NCBI RefSeq assembly: GCF_020144925.1
Contig: NZ_NSLC01000005.1
Coordinates: 310,001-374,000 of the forward strand
Reading direction: 5' to 3'
DNA length: 64,000 bases
Origin: Afifella sp. IM 167
GTDB lineage: Bacteria; Pseudomonadota; Alphaproteobacteria; Rhizobiales; Afifellaceae
The notes beneath the pieces were generated by a model. The model searched no databases and was not told the origin of the DNA. It saw nothing but the letters and a program-made list of their open reading frames with translations. The position numbers and the translations under genes are program-made. Below, piece by piece: positions 41,293 to 50,902 of the stretch; position 1 is the stretch's first letter; each line of letters begins with the position of its first letter.

Positions 41293-42492
41293 ATGACGGC
41301 CGCAGAACCTGTTTCGTCGCCTCTTTACGCAACCTACGCTCGGGCGGACCTCGCCTTCGAGCGAGGCGAGGGCGTCTGGCTCGAGACGGCCTCGGGCGAG
41401 CGATATCTCGATCTGATGGGCGGTATCGCCGTCAACGCTTTCGGCCACGCCAACCCGCATCTGGTGAAGGCGCTGAAGGAGCAGGCGGAGAAGCTCTGGC
41501 ACGTCTCCAACATCTTCAAGATTCCCGGTCAGGAAGAGCTTGGCCGGCGCCTGTGCGAGGCAAGCTTCGCCGAGCGCGTCTTCTTCACCAATTCCGGCGG
41601 CGAGGCGATGGAATGCGCCATCAAGACGGCGCGCCGCTATCATTTCGCCAAGGGCGCGCCGGAGCGGCACCGCATCGTCACCTTCGAAGGCGCCTTCCAT
41701 GGCCGCACGCTGGCGACCATCGCCGCGGGCGGCCAGAAGAAGTATCTGGAGGGCTTCGGACCCGTCGTGCCGGGCTTCGACCAGGTGCCGCTCGGCGACC
41801 GTGATGCGCTGAAGGCCGCGATCGGCCCCGAGACGGCGGCGATCCTGATCGAGCCTATCCAGGGCGAGGGCGGCATCCGTCCCGTCCCCTACGACTTCAT
41901 GCGCTTCATCCGCGATCTCTGCGACGAGCACGGAATTCTCATGGTCCTCGACGAGATCCAGTGCGGCATGGGTCGTACCGGCAGGCTTTTTGCCCATGAA
42001 TGGGCCGGCATTCGCCCGGACGTGATGGCGATCGCCAAGGCGATCGGCGGCGGCTTTCCGCTCGGCGCCTGCCTGGCGACGGCCGAGGCCTCCGACGCGA
42101 TGATTGTCGGCACGCACGGTTCGACCTATGGCGGCAATCCGCTCGCCATGGCCGTTGGCAACGCCGTCCTCGACCTCGTCCTCGACGAAGAGTTCCTGCC
42201 GGAGGTGCGCCGCAAGGGCCTGCTCTTCAAGCAGAAGCTCGCCGGCCTCGCCGACGGTCATCCGGAGCTGATCGAAGGCGTCCGTGGCGAGGGCATGATG
42301 CTGGGCCTCAAGGTGAAGGGCGCGCCGGCCGACATTGTCGCTCACTTCCGCGATCACGGCGTGCTCACCGTCGGCGCCGGCGACAACGTGGTGCGCCTCC
42401 TGCCGGCTCTCGTCATCTCCGAGGCGGAGATGGACGAAGGCATCGCGCGCATGGAGGCGGCGCTGGCCTCCGCTTCCGCCGCGGCGGCTTAG
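41293..42492 (+). CDS. argD: acetylornithine/succinyldiaminopimelate aminotransferase
   Basis: This 399-residue PLP aminotransferase makes N-acetylornithine in arginine synthesis and often serves the lysine/DAP branch too. Family features are [60 protein letters not shown], and the PLP Lys in [19 protein letters not shown]. The start ATG (41293) gives [20 protein letters not shown]. It is the first gene of argD-argF-hslO and lies directly after an intrinsic terminator, so read-through or an internal promoter is needed. Confidence 0.95.
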   Translation: MTAAEPVSSPLYATYARADLAFERGEGVWLETASGERYLDLMGGIAVNAFGHANPHLVKALKEQAEKLWHVSNIFKIPGQEELGRRLCEASFAERVFFTNSGGEAMECAIKTARRYHFAKGAPERHRIVTFEGAFHGRTLATIAAGGQKKYLEGFGPVVPGFDQVPLGDRDALKAAIGPETAAILIEPIQGEGGIRPVPYDFMRFIRDLCDEHGILMVLDEIQCGMGRTGRLFAHEWAGIRPDVMAIAKAIGGGFPLGACLATAEASDAMIVGTHGSTYGGNPLAMAVGNAVLDLVLDEEFLPEVRRKGLLFKQKLAGLADGHPELIEGVRGEGMMLGLKVKGAPADIVAHFRDHGVLTVGAGDNVVRLLPALVISEAEMDEGIARMEAALASASAAAA

Positions 42493-42503
42493 GGGAGGGC
42501 GCA

Positions 42504-43421
42504 ATGGGGCTACGGCATTTCCTGGACCTTTCCGAGGTCTCTTCCGACGAGCTGCGCGCCATCCTCGATGACGGCAAGCGGCTCAAGGCCGAACGGCGGA
42601 GCGGCAGCAAGTCGCGTCCGCTCGACGGCAAGATGCTGGCGATGATCTTCGACCAGCCTTCGACGCGCACGCGCATTTCCTTCGACGTCGCCATGCGCCA
42701 GCTCGGCGGCGACGCGCTCCTCCTGTCGGGCCGCGACATGCAGCTCGGCCGCGGCGAGAGCGTCTCCGACACGGCCAAGGTCCTGTCGCGCTACGTCGAC
42801 ATCATCATGATCCGCACCCTCGACCACGACATGGTGGCCGCGCTCGCCGAGCATGCCACGATCCCGGTCATCAACGGTCTGACGCGCCGGTCCCATCCGT
42901 GCCAGCTGATGGCCGACCTCATGACCTTCGAGGAGCATCGCGGCCCGGTGAAGGGCAAGAAGTTCGCCTGGCTGGGGGACGCCAACAACGTCCTCTATTC
43001 CTGGATTCACGCCGCCAAGCGCTTCGATTTCGCCCTCGACGTGGCGAGCCCGCCGGAGCTTGCCCCGCAGGACGGCGCCATCGCCTGGGCGCAGGAGCAC
43101 GGCGCGAAGGTGCGCTTTCTGGACGATCCGCAGGCGGCGGCCGCCGATGCCGACTGCCTCGTCACCGATACCTGGGTTTCCATGGGCGACGACGAGGGCG
43201 GCAGGCGCCACAACCTCCTCAAGCCCTATCAGGTCAACGACCGGATCATGGAATCTGCCAAGAAGGACGCCATATTTATGCATTGCCTTCCCGCCCATCG
43301 CGGCGAGGAGGTGACCGCAAGCGTGATCGATGGCCCGCAATCCGTCGTCTTCGACGAGGCGGAAAACCGTCTGCACGCGCAAAAGGCGATCCTCGCCTGG
43401 TGTCTTTCGGAGCAGAAGTGA
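42504..43421 (+). CDS. argF: ornithine carbamoyltransferase
   Basis: This 305-residue enzyme makes citrulline from ornithine and carbamoyl phosphate. The carbamoyl phosphate site is [16 protein letters not shown], the ornithine-side site includes [11 protein letters not shown], and [15 protein letters not shown] lies between. The ATG (42504) follows AGGGGAGGGCGCA. It is 11 bases after argD and overlaps hslO by GTGA. Confidence 0.96.
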   Translation: MGLRHFLDLSEVSSDELRAILDDGKRLKAERRSGSKSRPLDGKMLAMIFDQPSTRTRISFDVAMRQLGGDALLLSGRDMQLGRGESVSDTAKVLSRYVDIIMIRTLDHDMVAALAEHATIPVINGLTRRSHPCQLMADLMTFEEHRGPVKGKKFAWLGDANNVLYSWIHAAKRFDFALDVASPPELAPQDGAIAWAQEHGAKVRFLDDPQAAAADADCLVTDTWVSMGDDEGGRRHNLLKPYQVNDRIMESAKKDAIFMHCLPAHRGEEVTASVIDGPQSVVFDEAENRLHAQKAILAWCLSEQK

Positions 43422-44413
43422 GCGCAGAAGAGGTTCAACCGATCGAAGGTCCGGACGACCGGGCACTGCCCTTCCAGGTCGATCCGCTCGACGTGCGCGG
43501 CCGCGTGGTGACGCTCGGCCCGGCCCTCGATGCCATCCTTGCCCGCCATGACCTGCCGCGGCCCGTCAAGGTGCTGCTGGGCGAAGCGGTGGCGCTCGCC
43601 TCGCTTCTGGCGACCTCGCTCAAGGATACCGGCCGCTTCATCATGCAGGCCGAGACGGACGGCCCCGTCTCGCTGCTCGTCGTCGACATCCGCACGCCCG
43701 GCCAGATCCGCGCCACCGCCACCTGCAACCGCGAGCGTGTCGAGGCCGTCACCGAGGCCGGCCGCGCCTCCAGCGCCGACCTTCTCGGCCGCGGCACGCT
43801 GGCGATGACGATCGAGCAGGGGCGCGGCGGCCACCGCTATCAGGGTTTCGTGCCGCTCGAGCACGAGAACCTGGAAGCGGCCGCCCATGCCTATTTTCGC
43901 CAGTCGGAGCAGATCCCGACGCGCGTGCGCCTGGCGGTCGCCGAGGTGATGGATCGCGCCGAGACGGGCGAGGCCCGCCAGGCGTGGCGCGCGGGCGGCC
44001 TGATTGCCCAGTTCCTTCCCCGCTCGCCGGACCGCATCAAGGTGCGCGACCTGCATCCGGGCGATGCGCCTGAAGAGGCGGAACTGCCGGATGCGCACAA
44101 GGAGGACGACGCCTGGGTGGAGGCGGCGGCCCTGGTCGACACCGTCGAGGACGTGGAACTGATCGACCCTTCCGTTCCGGCCGAGCGGCTGCTGGTGCGT
44201 CTCTTTCATGAGCGCGGGGTGCGCGTCTTTGACGCAACGCGGCTGCAGGATCACTGCACCTGCTCGCGCGAGCGCATCGAGAACGTGCTGGAGCAGCTGC
44301 CGCCCGAGGAACTGGCAGAAGCCGCCGCCGACGGCGTCATCGGCGTGCGCTGCGAATTCTGCGGCAAGGAATACCGTTTCGCCCCGGACGAGGTGGGCAC
44401 GGGCCGCGCCTGA
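43418..44413 (+). CDS. hslO: 33 kDa redox-regulated chaperone Hsp33
   Basis: This 331-residue protein is a holdase activated by oxidative unfolding. The C-terminal zinc site is [16 protein letters not shown] then [13 protein letters not shown] (CxC and CxxC), the redox switch. The N-terminal domain holds [20 protein letters not shown]. The start is a GTG overlapping the argF stop (GTGA). The arginine-gene linkage with hslO occurs in other alphaproteobacteria, from memory. Confidence 0.94.
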   Translation: MSAEEVQPIEGPDDRALPFQVDPLDVRGRVVTLGPALDAILARHDLPRPVKVLLGEAVALASLLATSLKDTGRFIMQAETDGPVSLLVVDIRTPGQIRATATCNRERVEAVTEAGRASSADLLGRGTLAMTIEQGRGGHRYQGFVPLEHENLEAAAHAYFRQSEQIPTRVRLAVAEVMDRAETGEARQAWRAGGLIAQFLPRSPDRIKVRDLHPGDAPEEAELPDAHKEDDAWVEAAALVDTVEDVELIDPSVPAERLLVRLFHERGVRVFDATRLQDHCTCSRERIENVLEQLPPEELAEAAADGVIGVRCEFCGKEYRFAPDEVGTGRA

Positions 44414-44496
44414 CCAATCTTTAAGTTGTCGAGAAGGTTCGGCCACCGTAGCGGTTCAGCACCGGTTCACGCTGTTGCGCTAGGGTTGGGCATGGC

Positions 44497-46023
44497 GTGC
44501 CGCTCTCCGGCCGCCGCCTGAAGAGGGACAGGAAGCTGAGCGACAAGGCCAAAAAGCCACGGCTGGTCGTCGACGCGGCGGAACCGCTGCGCGACGAGCC
44601 CTTGTCCGATCCGGGATCGGAAGAGGTTCGGCACCCTGTGCGCGAGCCTGGGCCCCGCCGTGCTCCCGCACGCCGTGTGCCGCGCCCGGACGAGCCGACG
44701 GCGCCGCTCAGGGCCCGCACCGGCCATCCTTTTCTGCGCGGCATCGTCCAACTCGTTCTCGTCGTCGCGGTGCTTGCTGCCTCCGTCGCCGGCATGCGCT
44801 ATCTGACAGCCAGCAAGCCGAAGGCGCCGAGCCGCCCGGCCACCGAGCAGGTCTACACCATCGAGCGGCAGACGGTGGCGCTCGGCGACACCCGCCCGAG
44901 CTTTTCCGTCTTCGGCGGCACGGTCGCGAACGAGAGCGTGGAGCTGCGCGCCCTCGTCTCCGGCGAGATCGCCTCCGTCGCGCCGGAACTCGAAGCCGGC
45001 CGCCACGTCAAGGCCGGCCAGGTGCTCGCCACCATCGACCCCTTCGCCTATCGTGGCGCCGTCACCGAGGCCCGGGCCAATATGCGCGAGGCCGAGGCGA
45101 GCCTTGCCGAGCGCGAGGCGAGCATTTCCGCCCAGGAGACGGCCCTGAAGCGGGCAAGGGAGCAGCTGGAACTTGCCCGTAACGACCTGCAGCGCGCCGA
45201 GCAGCTTCGCCAGCGCGGCAACACCACCCAGCAGGGGCTCGAGGAGCGCCAGCTCATCGTCAGCCAGCGCGCTGCTGCCGTCGAGCAGGCCGAGGCGAGC
45301 CTCGAGGTCGAGCGCGCCCGCGCCGAGCAGCAGCGCGCCGTCAACGACCGCCTCGCCTGGAAGCTGGAGGAGGCGGAGAAGAACCTCGCCGATACCGAAT
45401 TGAAGGCACCCTTCGACGGCGTGGTCGTCAGCGAGACGGCCGGCATCGGGCGCAAGGTGAGCGCCAGCGACGTCGTCGTCCAGCTCTACCGGGAGGGCTC
45501 CGTCGAGGCCCGCTTCATCGTCAGCGACCGGCAGTTCGGCCGCCTTCTGTCCGACAGCGATGGCGTTGTCGGACGCCCGGTCGAGGTGACCTGGACCGTC
45601 GGCGGCGCGGCCGTCACCTATCAGGGCGAGATCGACCGCATCGGCGCGGAGGTCCTTGCCGATCGCGGCGGCGTGGAGCTCTTTGCCCGCATCACCGAGG
45701 AAAACCCGAAAGTGACGCTCCGCCCCGGCGCCTTCGTCGAGGTGACGGTTCCCGACAAGCTCTACCGTCAGGCGATCCGCCTGCCGGAGACGGCGCTTTA
45801 CGGCGGCAATTCCGTATTCGTCGTGGAGGATGGGCGCATGCGCCGGAGGCCGGTCGAGGTGGCAGCCTATGACGGCGCCGACATCGTCATCGCTTCCGGG
45901 CTGAAGCCGGGCGAGGAGGTGATGACGACCCAGATCGCCGATGCCCGCGACGGCCTCAAGGTCGCCGCCCCCGGCGAACATATGCGCGCCGCGCCCGCCC
46001 AGGGCATGGGGCACGGATCGTGA
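44497..46023 (+). CDS. RND efflux periplasmic adaptor (HlyD/MFP family)
   Basis: This protein of about 508 residues has a long charged cytoplasmic N-terminus of roughly 80 residues, one membrane segment (about 82-102) and a periplasmic adaptor region. The lipoyl half-motifs are VSGEIASVAPELEAGRHVKA and LKAPFDGVVVSETAGIGRKV, flanking an alpha-helical hairpin (about 200-290) rich in Glu, Ala and Arg. The unusually long N-terminal extension (residues 1-80, Pro/Arg-rich) is worth noting. The start GTG at 44497 is uncertain. It is followed by its pump with GTGA overlap. No outer-membrane factor gene is adjacent. Confidence 0.85.
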   Translation: MPLSGRRLKRDRKLSDKAKKPRLVVDAAEPLRDEPLSDPGSEEVRHPVREPGPRRAPARRVPRPDEPTAPLRARTGHPFLRGIVQLVLVVAVLAASVAGMRYLTASKPKAPSRPATEQVYTIERQTVALGDTRPSFSVFGGTVANESVELRALVSGEIASVAPELEAGRHVKAGQVLATIDPFAYRGAVTEARANMREAEASLAEREASISAQETALKRAREQLELARNDLQRAEQLRQRGNTTQQGLEERQLIVSQRAAAVEQAEASLEVERARAEQQRAVNDRLAWKLEEAEKNLADTELKAPFDGVVVSETAGIGRKVSASDVVVQLYREGSVEARFIVSDRQFGRLLSDSDGVVGRPVEVTWTVGGAAVTYQGEIDRIGAEVLADRGGVELFARITEENPKVTLRPGAFVEVTVPDKLYRQAIRLPETALYGGNSVFVVEDGRMRRRPVEVAAYDGADIVIASGLKPGEEVMTTQIADARDGLKVAAPGEHMRAAPAQGMGHGS

Positions 46024-49000
46024 GCAGTCCGGACGCCGGCTCCGGCGTCCCGCGCGACCGGGACGCCATTCCGATCGTGGAGCTCTTCGCCCGCCACAAC
46101 AACGCGGCGAACCTCCTCATGGTGCTGATGATCCTCTTCGGCATCTTCGCACTCGTCAAAATCAACACGCAGTTCTTCCCCTCGATGGAGGCCGATTCCA
46201 TCACCGTCACCATCCCCTGGTCGGGGGCGAGTGCGGAGGACGTGGAGGCCAATATCCTCGACGTGGTGGAACCGGCGGTGCGCTTCCTCGACGGCGTCGA
46301 CGAGATGCGCTCCTATGCCCGCGAGGGAAGCGGCTCCATCACCCTGGAATTCCAGGAGGGCGCCGACATGCAGAAGGCGCTCGCCGACGTGGAGGCGGCC
46401 GTGGCCGCGATCTCCACGCTGCCGGAGGATGCCGACGAGCCGAAGATCGCCTTTCGCCAGTGGCGCGAGGCCGTGGCGCGGCTGGCCGTCACCGGCCCCT
46501 ATTCGGAGGCTTCCCTCAAGGCCATCGCCAAGCGGGTGCATGACGGGCTGATCGATGCCGGTATCGACAGCGTCACCTATACGGGCCTCAGGAGCGAGGA
46601 ACTCCTCGTCACCGTGCCGGAGCGCGAATTGCGCCGCCTCGGCCTTTCGATCGGCGATATCTCCACCGCCATCTCCGGCAACAGCCGCGACCTTCCCTCC
46701 GGCAAGCTGGAGACGACCGTCTCGCGCCAGATCCGCGCTCTTTCCGACGCGAGCGACCCGGCCGCGCTGAGGGATATCGAGGTGAAGGCCTTTTCGACCG
46801 GCGAGCGCATCCGCCTCGGCGATATCGCCGATATTCGCGAGCGCTTCGATCCGGACGACAAGGAAGGCCTCGCCCGCGGCCAGAGAGCGATCGAGCTTTA
46901 TGTCGAGCGCTCGGCGGGCGCCGATACGCTGGCCACAGCCCGGCTGATGGACGGCTACCTCGCCAAGGTGCGGCCGACGCTTCCGCCGGGCGTGGAAATT
47001 CTCAAATACGACGTCAACGCCGATACGGTGGCCGACCGCATCATGCTTCTGGTGAGGAATGGCCTGCAGGGCCTCGTCCTCGTCGTCGGCATCCTCTTCG
47101 TCTTCCTCAACGGCCGGATCGCCTTCTGGGTGGCGGCGGGCATTCCCGTCGCCATGATGACGACGCTCGGCATCATGTATGTCACCGGCCAGACGCTCAA
47201 CATGATGTCGCTCTTCGCGCTCATCATGATGCTCGGGATCATCGTCGACGACGCCATCGTCGTCGGCGAGCACACCGCCACGCGCTCCGCCATGGGCGAT
47301 GACGGGCTGACCGCCGCCACACGCGGCGCCGGCCACATGATCTCGCCGGTGATGGCCGCGAGCCTGACGACCGTGGCCGCCTTCGCGCCGCTCTTCCTGG
47401 TGCGCGGCGGCATCGGCACCTTCATCCAGACGCTCCCGCTCGTCGTTATCGCCGTCATCCTGGCGAGCCTGGTGGAGTGCTTCCTCGTTCTGCCCGGCCA
47501 TCTCGCCCATTCTCTGAGGCGCCAGGCGAGCACCGGCTGGTCGATGTGGCGCTGGGTCTTCGCCGCGCTCTTCTTCGCCGCCGCGCTGATCCTTGCGCTG
47601 CGGCCCGGCACCGCCGAGATGCTCGGCCAGCCTTGGCTTCAGGGCCTCGAAAGCGCCTTCTCCGGCTTCGGCGGCATGGTGCAGACGGTTCTGATCGCAC
47701 TGGCAGCCGTCGCTCTGGGCGCCCTGACGGAACTCGTCCTTGCCTTCCTCGCCCGCCGCCGGGCGAGGAGCACGCACCGGCGCAGCGCCATCCGCCGGGG
47801 GCTCGACAACGGCTTCGAATGGCTGCGCGCCGGCCCTTTCTACGGCCTCGTCACACTCGCCTATCGCTGGCGCTACGTCACGGTCGCGCTGGCCATGGCA
47901 AGCCTCATCGTCGCCGCCGGCCTTGTCATGGGCGGGCGTGTCTCCTTCGTCTTCTTTCCCTCGCCGGAAGCGGAGACCTTGCGGGGCCGCGTGGAGTTCA
48001 ACGCCGGCACGCCGCAACAGGAAGTGGAGGACGCCGTCACCAGGCTGGAGGGCGCCCTGTGGGAGGCGAGCGAGCGCCTTTCCCCCGACAAGCCTCTGAT
48101 CGTCGCCTCCTTCACCACCATCGGCTCGGCCGGGCGCTCGGAAGGCGACAACCTCGCCGAGTTCCGTGTCCAGCTCGTGACCTCCGAAAAGCGGGACATC
48201 CGCACGCCGGAGATCGTCAAGGCCTGGCAGGAGGCCGCGCCCGACCTGCCGGGCGTCAAGCGCTTCGCCATCTACGAGATGCGCGGGGGCCCTCCCGGAC
48301 GCGACGTCGACATCCGCTTCCGCGGCGCCGACGCGGCGAGCCTGAAGGCCGCCGCCGAGGAGGCGCAGGAGGTGCTTTCCGGCTATCCCGGCGTCTCGGG
48401 TGTCGCCGACGACCTGCCCTACGGCAAGCCCGAATTCGTCATCCGCCTGACCCCGCGCGGCGCCGCGCTCGGCTTCACCAACGAGGAGGTCGGCCGCCAG
48501 GTGCGCAACGCGCTCGAAGGGGCGATCCCGCGCCGCTTCGCCAAGGGCGACGAGGAAGTCACGATCCGCGTCCAGCGCAAGCTGCGGGGCGAAGGCAGCG
48601 CCTCACTGCGAGCGCTGGAGCTGCGCACGCCGGACGGTTTCTACGTGCCGCTGGAGGAGGTGGCGACCTTGGGCGAGCGTCAGGGCTTTGCCGCCATCCA
48701 GCGCACCAACGGCAAGTCGACCGTTTCCGTCACCGCCGATATCGACCTCGGCGTCACCAATCCCGGCGAGGTGCTCTCGCAGCTGCGCCAGGCCGGCGCG
48801 ATCGACCGCATCGCGACGAAATACGGCGTCGAGACCGTCTTCTCCGGCCGCGCCGAGGAAAGGCAGGACGCCTTCGCCGACCTGCGCCTCGGCGCCATCC
48901 TCGCCCTCGGCGTCATCTACATCATGCTCGCCTGGGTCTTCGGCTCTTATCTGAGGCCCGTGGCGGTGATGCTCATCATCCCCTTCGGCTTCGCCGGCGC

Positions 49001-49412
49001 CACTTTCGGCCATTACGCGATGGGCTTTGATCTCACCATTCTCTCGCTCTTCGGCCTGCTCGGGCTCGCGGGCATCCTCGTCAACGATTCCATCATCCTC
49101 GTCGCCCGGCTGGACGAGCGCCTGAAGGACGGCGATAGCCTCGGCGAAGCGGCGATCGGGGCAAGCTGCGATCGCCTGCGCGCGGTGCTCCTCACCTCGC
49201 TGACGACGATCGGCGGGCTTGCCCCGCTCCTTACCGAAACCAGCCTGCAGGCGCAGTTCCTTCTGCCGATGGCCATCACCATGGTCTTCGGTCTGGCCTT
49301 CGCCACCTGCCTCGTTCTCTTCCTGGTGCCGGCCCTCATCGGCATCGGCGGCGATATCGGCGGCCTTTTCCGATATGCCGCGGGCCGCCGGGCGCACGTC
49401 CCCGCGCACTAG
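46020..49412 (+). CDS. RND superfamily efflux pump inner-membrane permease
   Basis: This 1130-residue permease has the AcrB/CzcA/MdtB-like layout: membrane helix 1 (NLLMVLMILFGIFALVKINT), large periplasmic loop, helices 2-6 (including MSLFALIMMLGIIVDDAIVV with the proton-relay Asp-Asp), a second periplasmic loop and helices 7-12 (LFGLLGLAGILVNDSIILVA). An insert of about 100 residues between helices 6 and 7 is longer than usual. The GTG start overlaps the adaptor stop. It probably works with the adaptor and an outer-membrane channel encoded elsewhere. Substrate unknown. Confidence 0.9.
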   Translation: MSSPDAGSGVPRDRDAIPIVELFARHNNAANLLMVLMILFGIFALVKINTQFFPSMEADSITVTIPWSGASAEDVEANILDVVEPAVRFLDGVDEMRSYAREGSGSITLEFQEGADMQKALADVEAAVAAISTLPEDADEPKIAFRQWREAVARLAVTGPYSEASLKAIAKRVHDGLIDAGIDSVTYTGLRSEELLVTVPERELRRLGLSIGDISTAISGNSRDLPSGKLETTVSRQIRALSDASDPAALRDIEVKAFSTGERIRLGDIADIRERFDPDDKEGLARGQRAIELYVERSAGADTLATARLMDGYLAKVRPTLPPGVEILKYDVNADTVADRIMLLVRNGLQGLVLVVGILFVFLNGRIAFWVAAGIPVAMMTTLGIMYVTGQTLNMMSLFALIMMLGIIVDDAIVVGEHTATRSAMGDDGLTAATRGAGHMISPVMAASLTTVAAFAPLFLVRGGIGTFIQTLPLVVIAVILASLVECFLVLPGHLAHSLRRQASTGWSMWRWVFAALFFAAALILALRPGTAEMLGQPWLQGLESAFSGFGGMVQTVLIALAAVALGALTELVLAFLARRRARSTHRRSAIRRGLDNGFEWLRAGPFYGLVTLAYRWRYVTVALAMASLIVAAGLVMGGRVSFVFFPSPEAETLRGRVEFNAGTPQQEVEDAVTRLEGALWEASERLSPDKPLIVASFTTIGSAGRSEGDNLAEFRVQLVTSEKRDIRTPEIVKAWQEAAPDLPGVKRFAIYEMRGGPPGRDVDIRFRGADAASLKAAAEEAQEVLSGYPGVSGVADDLPYGKPEFVIRLTPRGAALGFTNEEVGRQVRNALEGAIPRRFAKGDEEVTIRVQRKLRGEGSASLRALELRTPDGFYVPLEEVATLGERQGFAAIQRTNGKSTVSVTADIDLGVTNPGEVLSQLRQAGAIDRIATKYGVETVFSGRAEERQDAFADLRLGAILALGVIYIMLAWVFGSYLRPVAVMLIIPFGFAGATFGHYAMGFDLTILSLFGLLGLAGILVNDSIILVARLDERLKDGDSLGEAAIGASCDRLRAVLLTSLTTIGGLAPLLTETSLQAQFLLPMAITMVFGLAFATCLVLFLVPALIGIGGDIGGLFRYAAGRRAHVPAH

Positions 49413-49497
49413 ATACCCGGCTCGTCGCTGCGTGGAATTTGAGCGTGGCGGCCGGCTGTGTCACAAACGCTTTGCCGTCACACAACAAGATCATCGA

Positions 49498-49519
49498 CGG
49501 GGCGGGAAGAACCGCCCCG
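49498..49519 (+). terminator. hairpin between the RND permease and methyltransferase genes
   Basis: A perfect 8-bp stem (CGGGGCGG / CCGCCCCG, 6-nt loop) lies 86 nt after the permease stop and 11 nt before the methyltransferase ATG. It could terminate the pump transcript or structure the leader. Confidence 0.45.
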
Positions 49520-49530
49520 CAGGAGAGCAC

Positions 49531-50310
49531 ATGACCCCCCGCCACCGCATCCGTTTCCCCGCCGCCGAGAGCAAGTCGCTGTCCCAGAGCGAGGCTTTCT
49601 TCTTTCTCGTGGAGGGCGATGAGGAGCGGCGCCTGCGCTTTCACGACTATGATGCGATCTACGGCAGGCCCGGCCTCTACGAGCAGCTCTTCTACGACCG
49701 GCTGAAATGCTCTTCGCCGCGGAAGGTCGGCGAGATCCTGAAATCCGCGCTCGACGCCAATGGTCTCCACCTGACGGAGCGGCGCGTCCTCGATCTCGGC
49801 GCCGGCAACGGCATCATGGGCGAAGTGCTGAAATCCTATGGCGTCGCCCGCCTCGTCGCCGTCGACATCATCGAAGAGGCAAGGCAGGCGGCCGAGCGCG
49901 ACCGGCCGGGCGTCTACGACGAATATTACGTGGCCGACTTCACCGATCTGGCGCCGGAAATGCTGGAGGATCTGGAGGGCTGGTCGTTCGACTGCCTCAC
50001 CTCCGTCGCCGCCCTCGGCTTCGACGACATCCCGGTAAAGGCCTTCCTGCAGGCGCTGCGCCTCGTCGCCGATGGCGGCTGGGTCGCCTTCAACATCAAG
50101 GAGAGCTTTCTCTCCAGCGCCGACCAGTCGGGCTTCTCACGGTTCATCCGCGAGCTGATCTTCTCGCAATACGTCGACATCCACCACCTGGAACGCTACC
50201 GCCACCGTCTCTCCATGGAGGGCCTCCCGCTCTATTACTTCGCCTTCGTCGGCCAGAAGCTTGCCGATATCCCGGAGGATTTCCTCAAGCGCTGCGGTAT
50301 CGAGGAATAA
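49531..50310 (+). CDS. class I SAM-dependent methyltransferase
   Basis: This 259-residue Rossmann-fold methyltransferase starts MTPRHRIRFPAAESKSLSQS, after CAGGAGAGCAC. The SAM-binding motif I is VLDLGAGNGIMGEVLKSYG; motif II is RLVAVDIIEEARQAAERD. The C-terminal part (DGGWVAFNIKESFLSS, HHLERYRHRLSMEGLPLYYF) resembles methyltransferase-11/UbiE-like enzymes acting on small molecules or lipids. Substrate unknown. It is convergent with apaG, 18 bases apart. Confidence 0.85.
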   Translation: MTPRHRIRFPAAESKSLSQSEAFFFLVEGDEERRLRFHDYDAIYGRPGLYEQLFYDRLKCSSPRKVGEILKSALDANGLHLTERRVLDLGAGNGIMGEVLKSYGVARLVAVDIIEEARQAAERDRPGVYDEYYVADFTDLAPEMLEDLEGWSFDCLTSVAALGFDDIPVKAFLQALRLVADGGWVAFNIKESFLSSADQSGFSRFIRELIFSQYVDIHHLERYRHRLSMEGLPLYYFAFVGQKLADIPEDFLKRCGIEE

Positions 50311-50328
50311 GGGTGCCGGCGCCGCCGC

Positions 50329-50721
50329 TCAGTTGAGCAGCGTGCGCCCGCCGGGCAGGTCGAGCGAGAAGGCGGGGATGGCAATGGAGAAGGTCGAGCC
50401 GTCCTCGCCCACCATGTCGTAGCTGCCGACCATGATGCCGGAGGAGGTCGCCAGCGGACAGCCGCTCGTGTAGCGGTAGGACTTGCCGGGTTCGATCTCC
50501 GGCTGTTCGCCGACGACGCCTGCCCCGTGGACTTCCTCCACCCGGCCGACCCCGTCGGTGATCTGCCAGTGCCGACGCAGGAGCTGTACCCGTTCGGAGC
50601 CCTCGTTGGCGATCTCGACCGTGTAGGCCCAGAAGAAACGCCCTGCCTTCGGGTTTGATTCCTTCTCCAGAAACTCCGGCTCGACGGAGACAGTGATGTT
50701 GCGGGTCGTGGCGCGGTACAT
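50329..50721 (-). CDS. apaG: ApaG/F-box-A-like domain protein
   Basis: This 130-residue beta-sandwich protein has the ApaG pattern: [10 protein letters not shown]-like opening, [40 protein letters not shown] and [20 protein letters not shown]. In bacteria ApaG is linked to magnesium/cobalt tolerance and Ap4A metabolism but its biochemistry is not settled. The ATG at 50721 gives [20 protein letters not shown]. Confidence 0.95.
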   Translation of the reverse strand: MYRATTRNITVSVEPEFLEKESNPKAGRFFWAYTVEIANEGSERVQLLRRHWQITDGVGRVEEVHGAGVVGEQPEIEPGKSYRYTSGCPLATSSGIMVGSYDMVGEDGSTFSIAIPAFSLDLPGGRTLLN

Positions 50722-50902
50722 CTTCGGCGGGAGGCTCCTTCGCGCCTCTTCTGCTTGAGCCGGCCTTTTCTGGCAAGCGCTTTGCGCCACGGTTGCTTTG
50801 GTGTGCGGTCGCACTCGACAGTTGAAAAAATCTTCGAAAAGTTGAATCGTCAGCGCCGGCTCGCCTCTGCGGCGGCGGGCGGGAATCTGCGTACGCGAGC
50901 CG
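50722..50902. other. 181-bp divergent promoter region of apaG and the GT2 gene
   Basis: The middle (TTGAAAAAATCTTCGAAAAG at 50822-50841) is the only AT-rich spot and is a likely promoter zone. Nothing else is recognised. Confidence 0.35.
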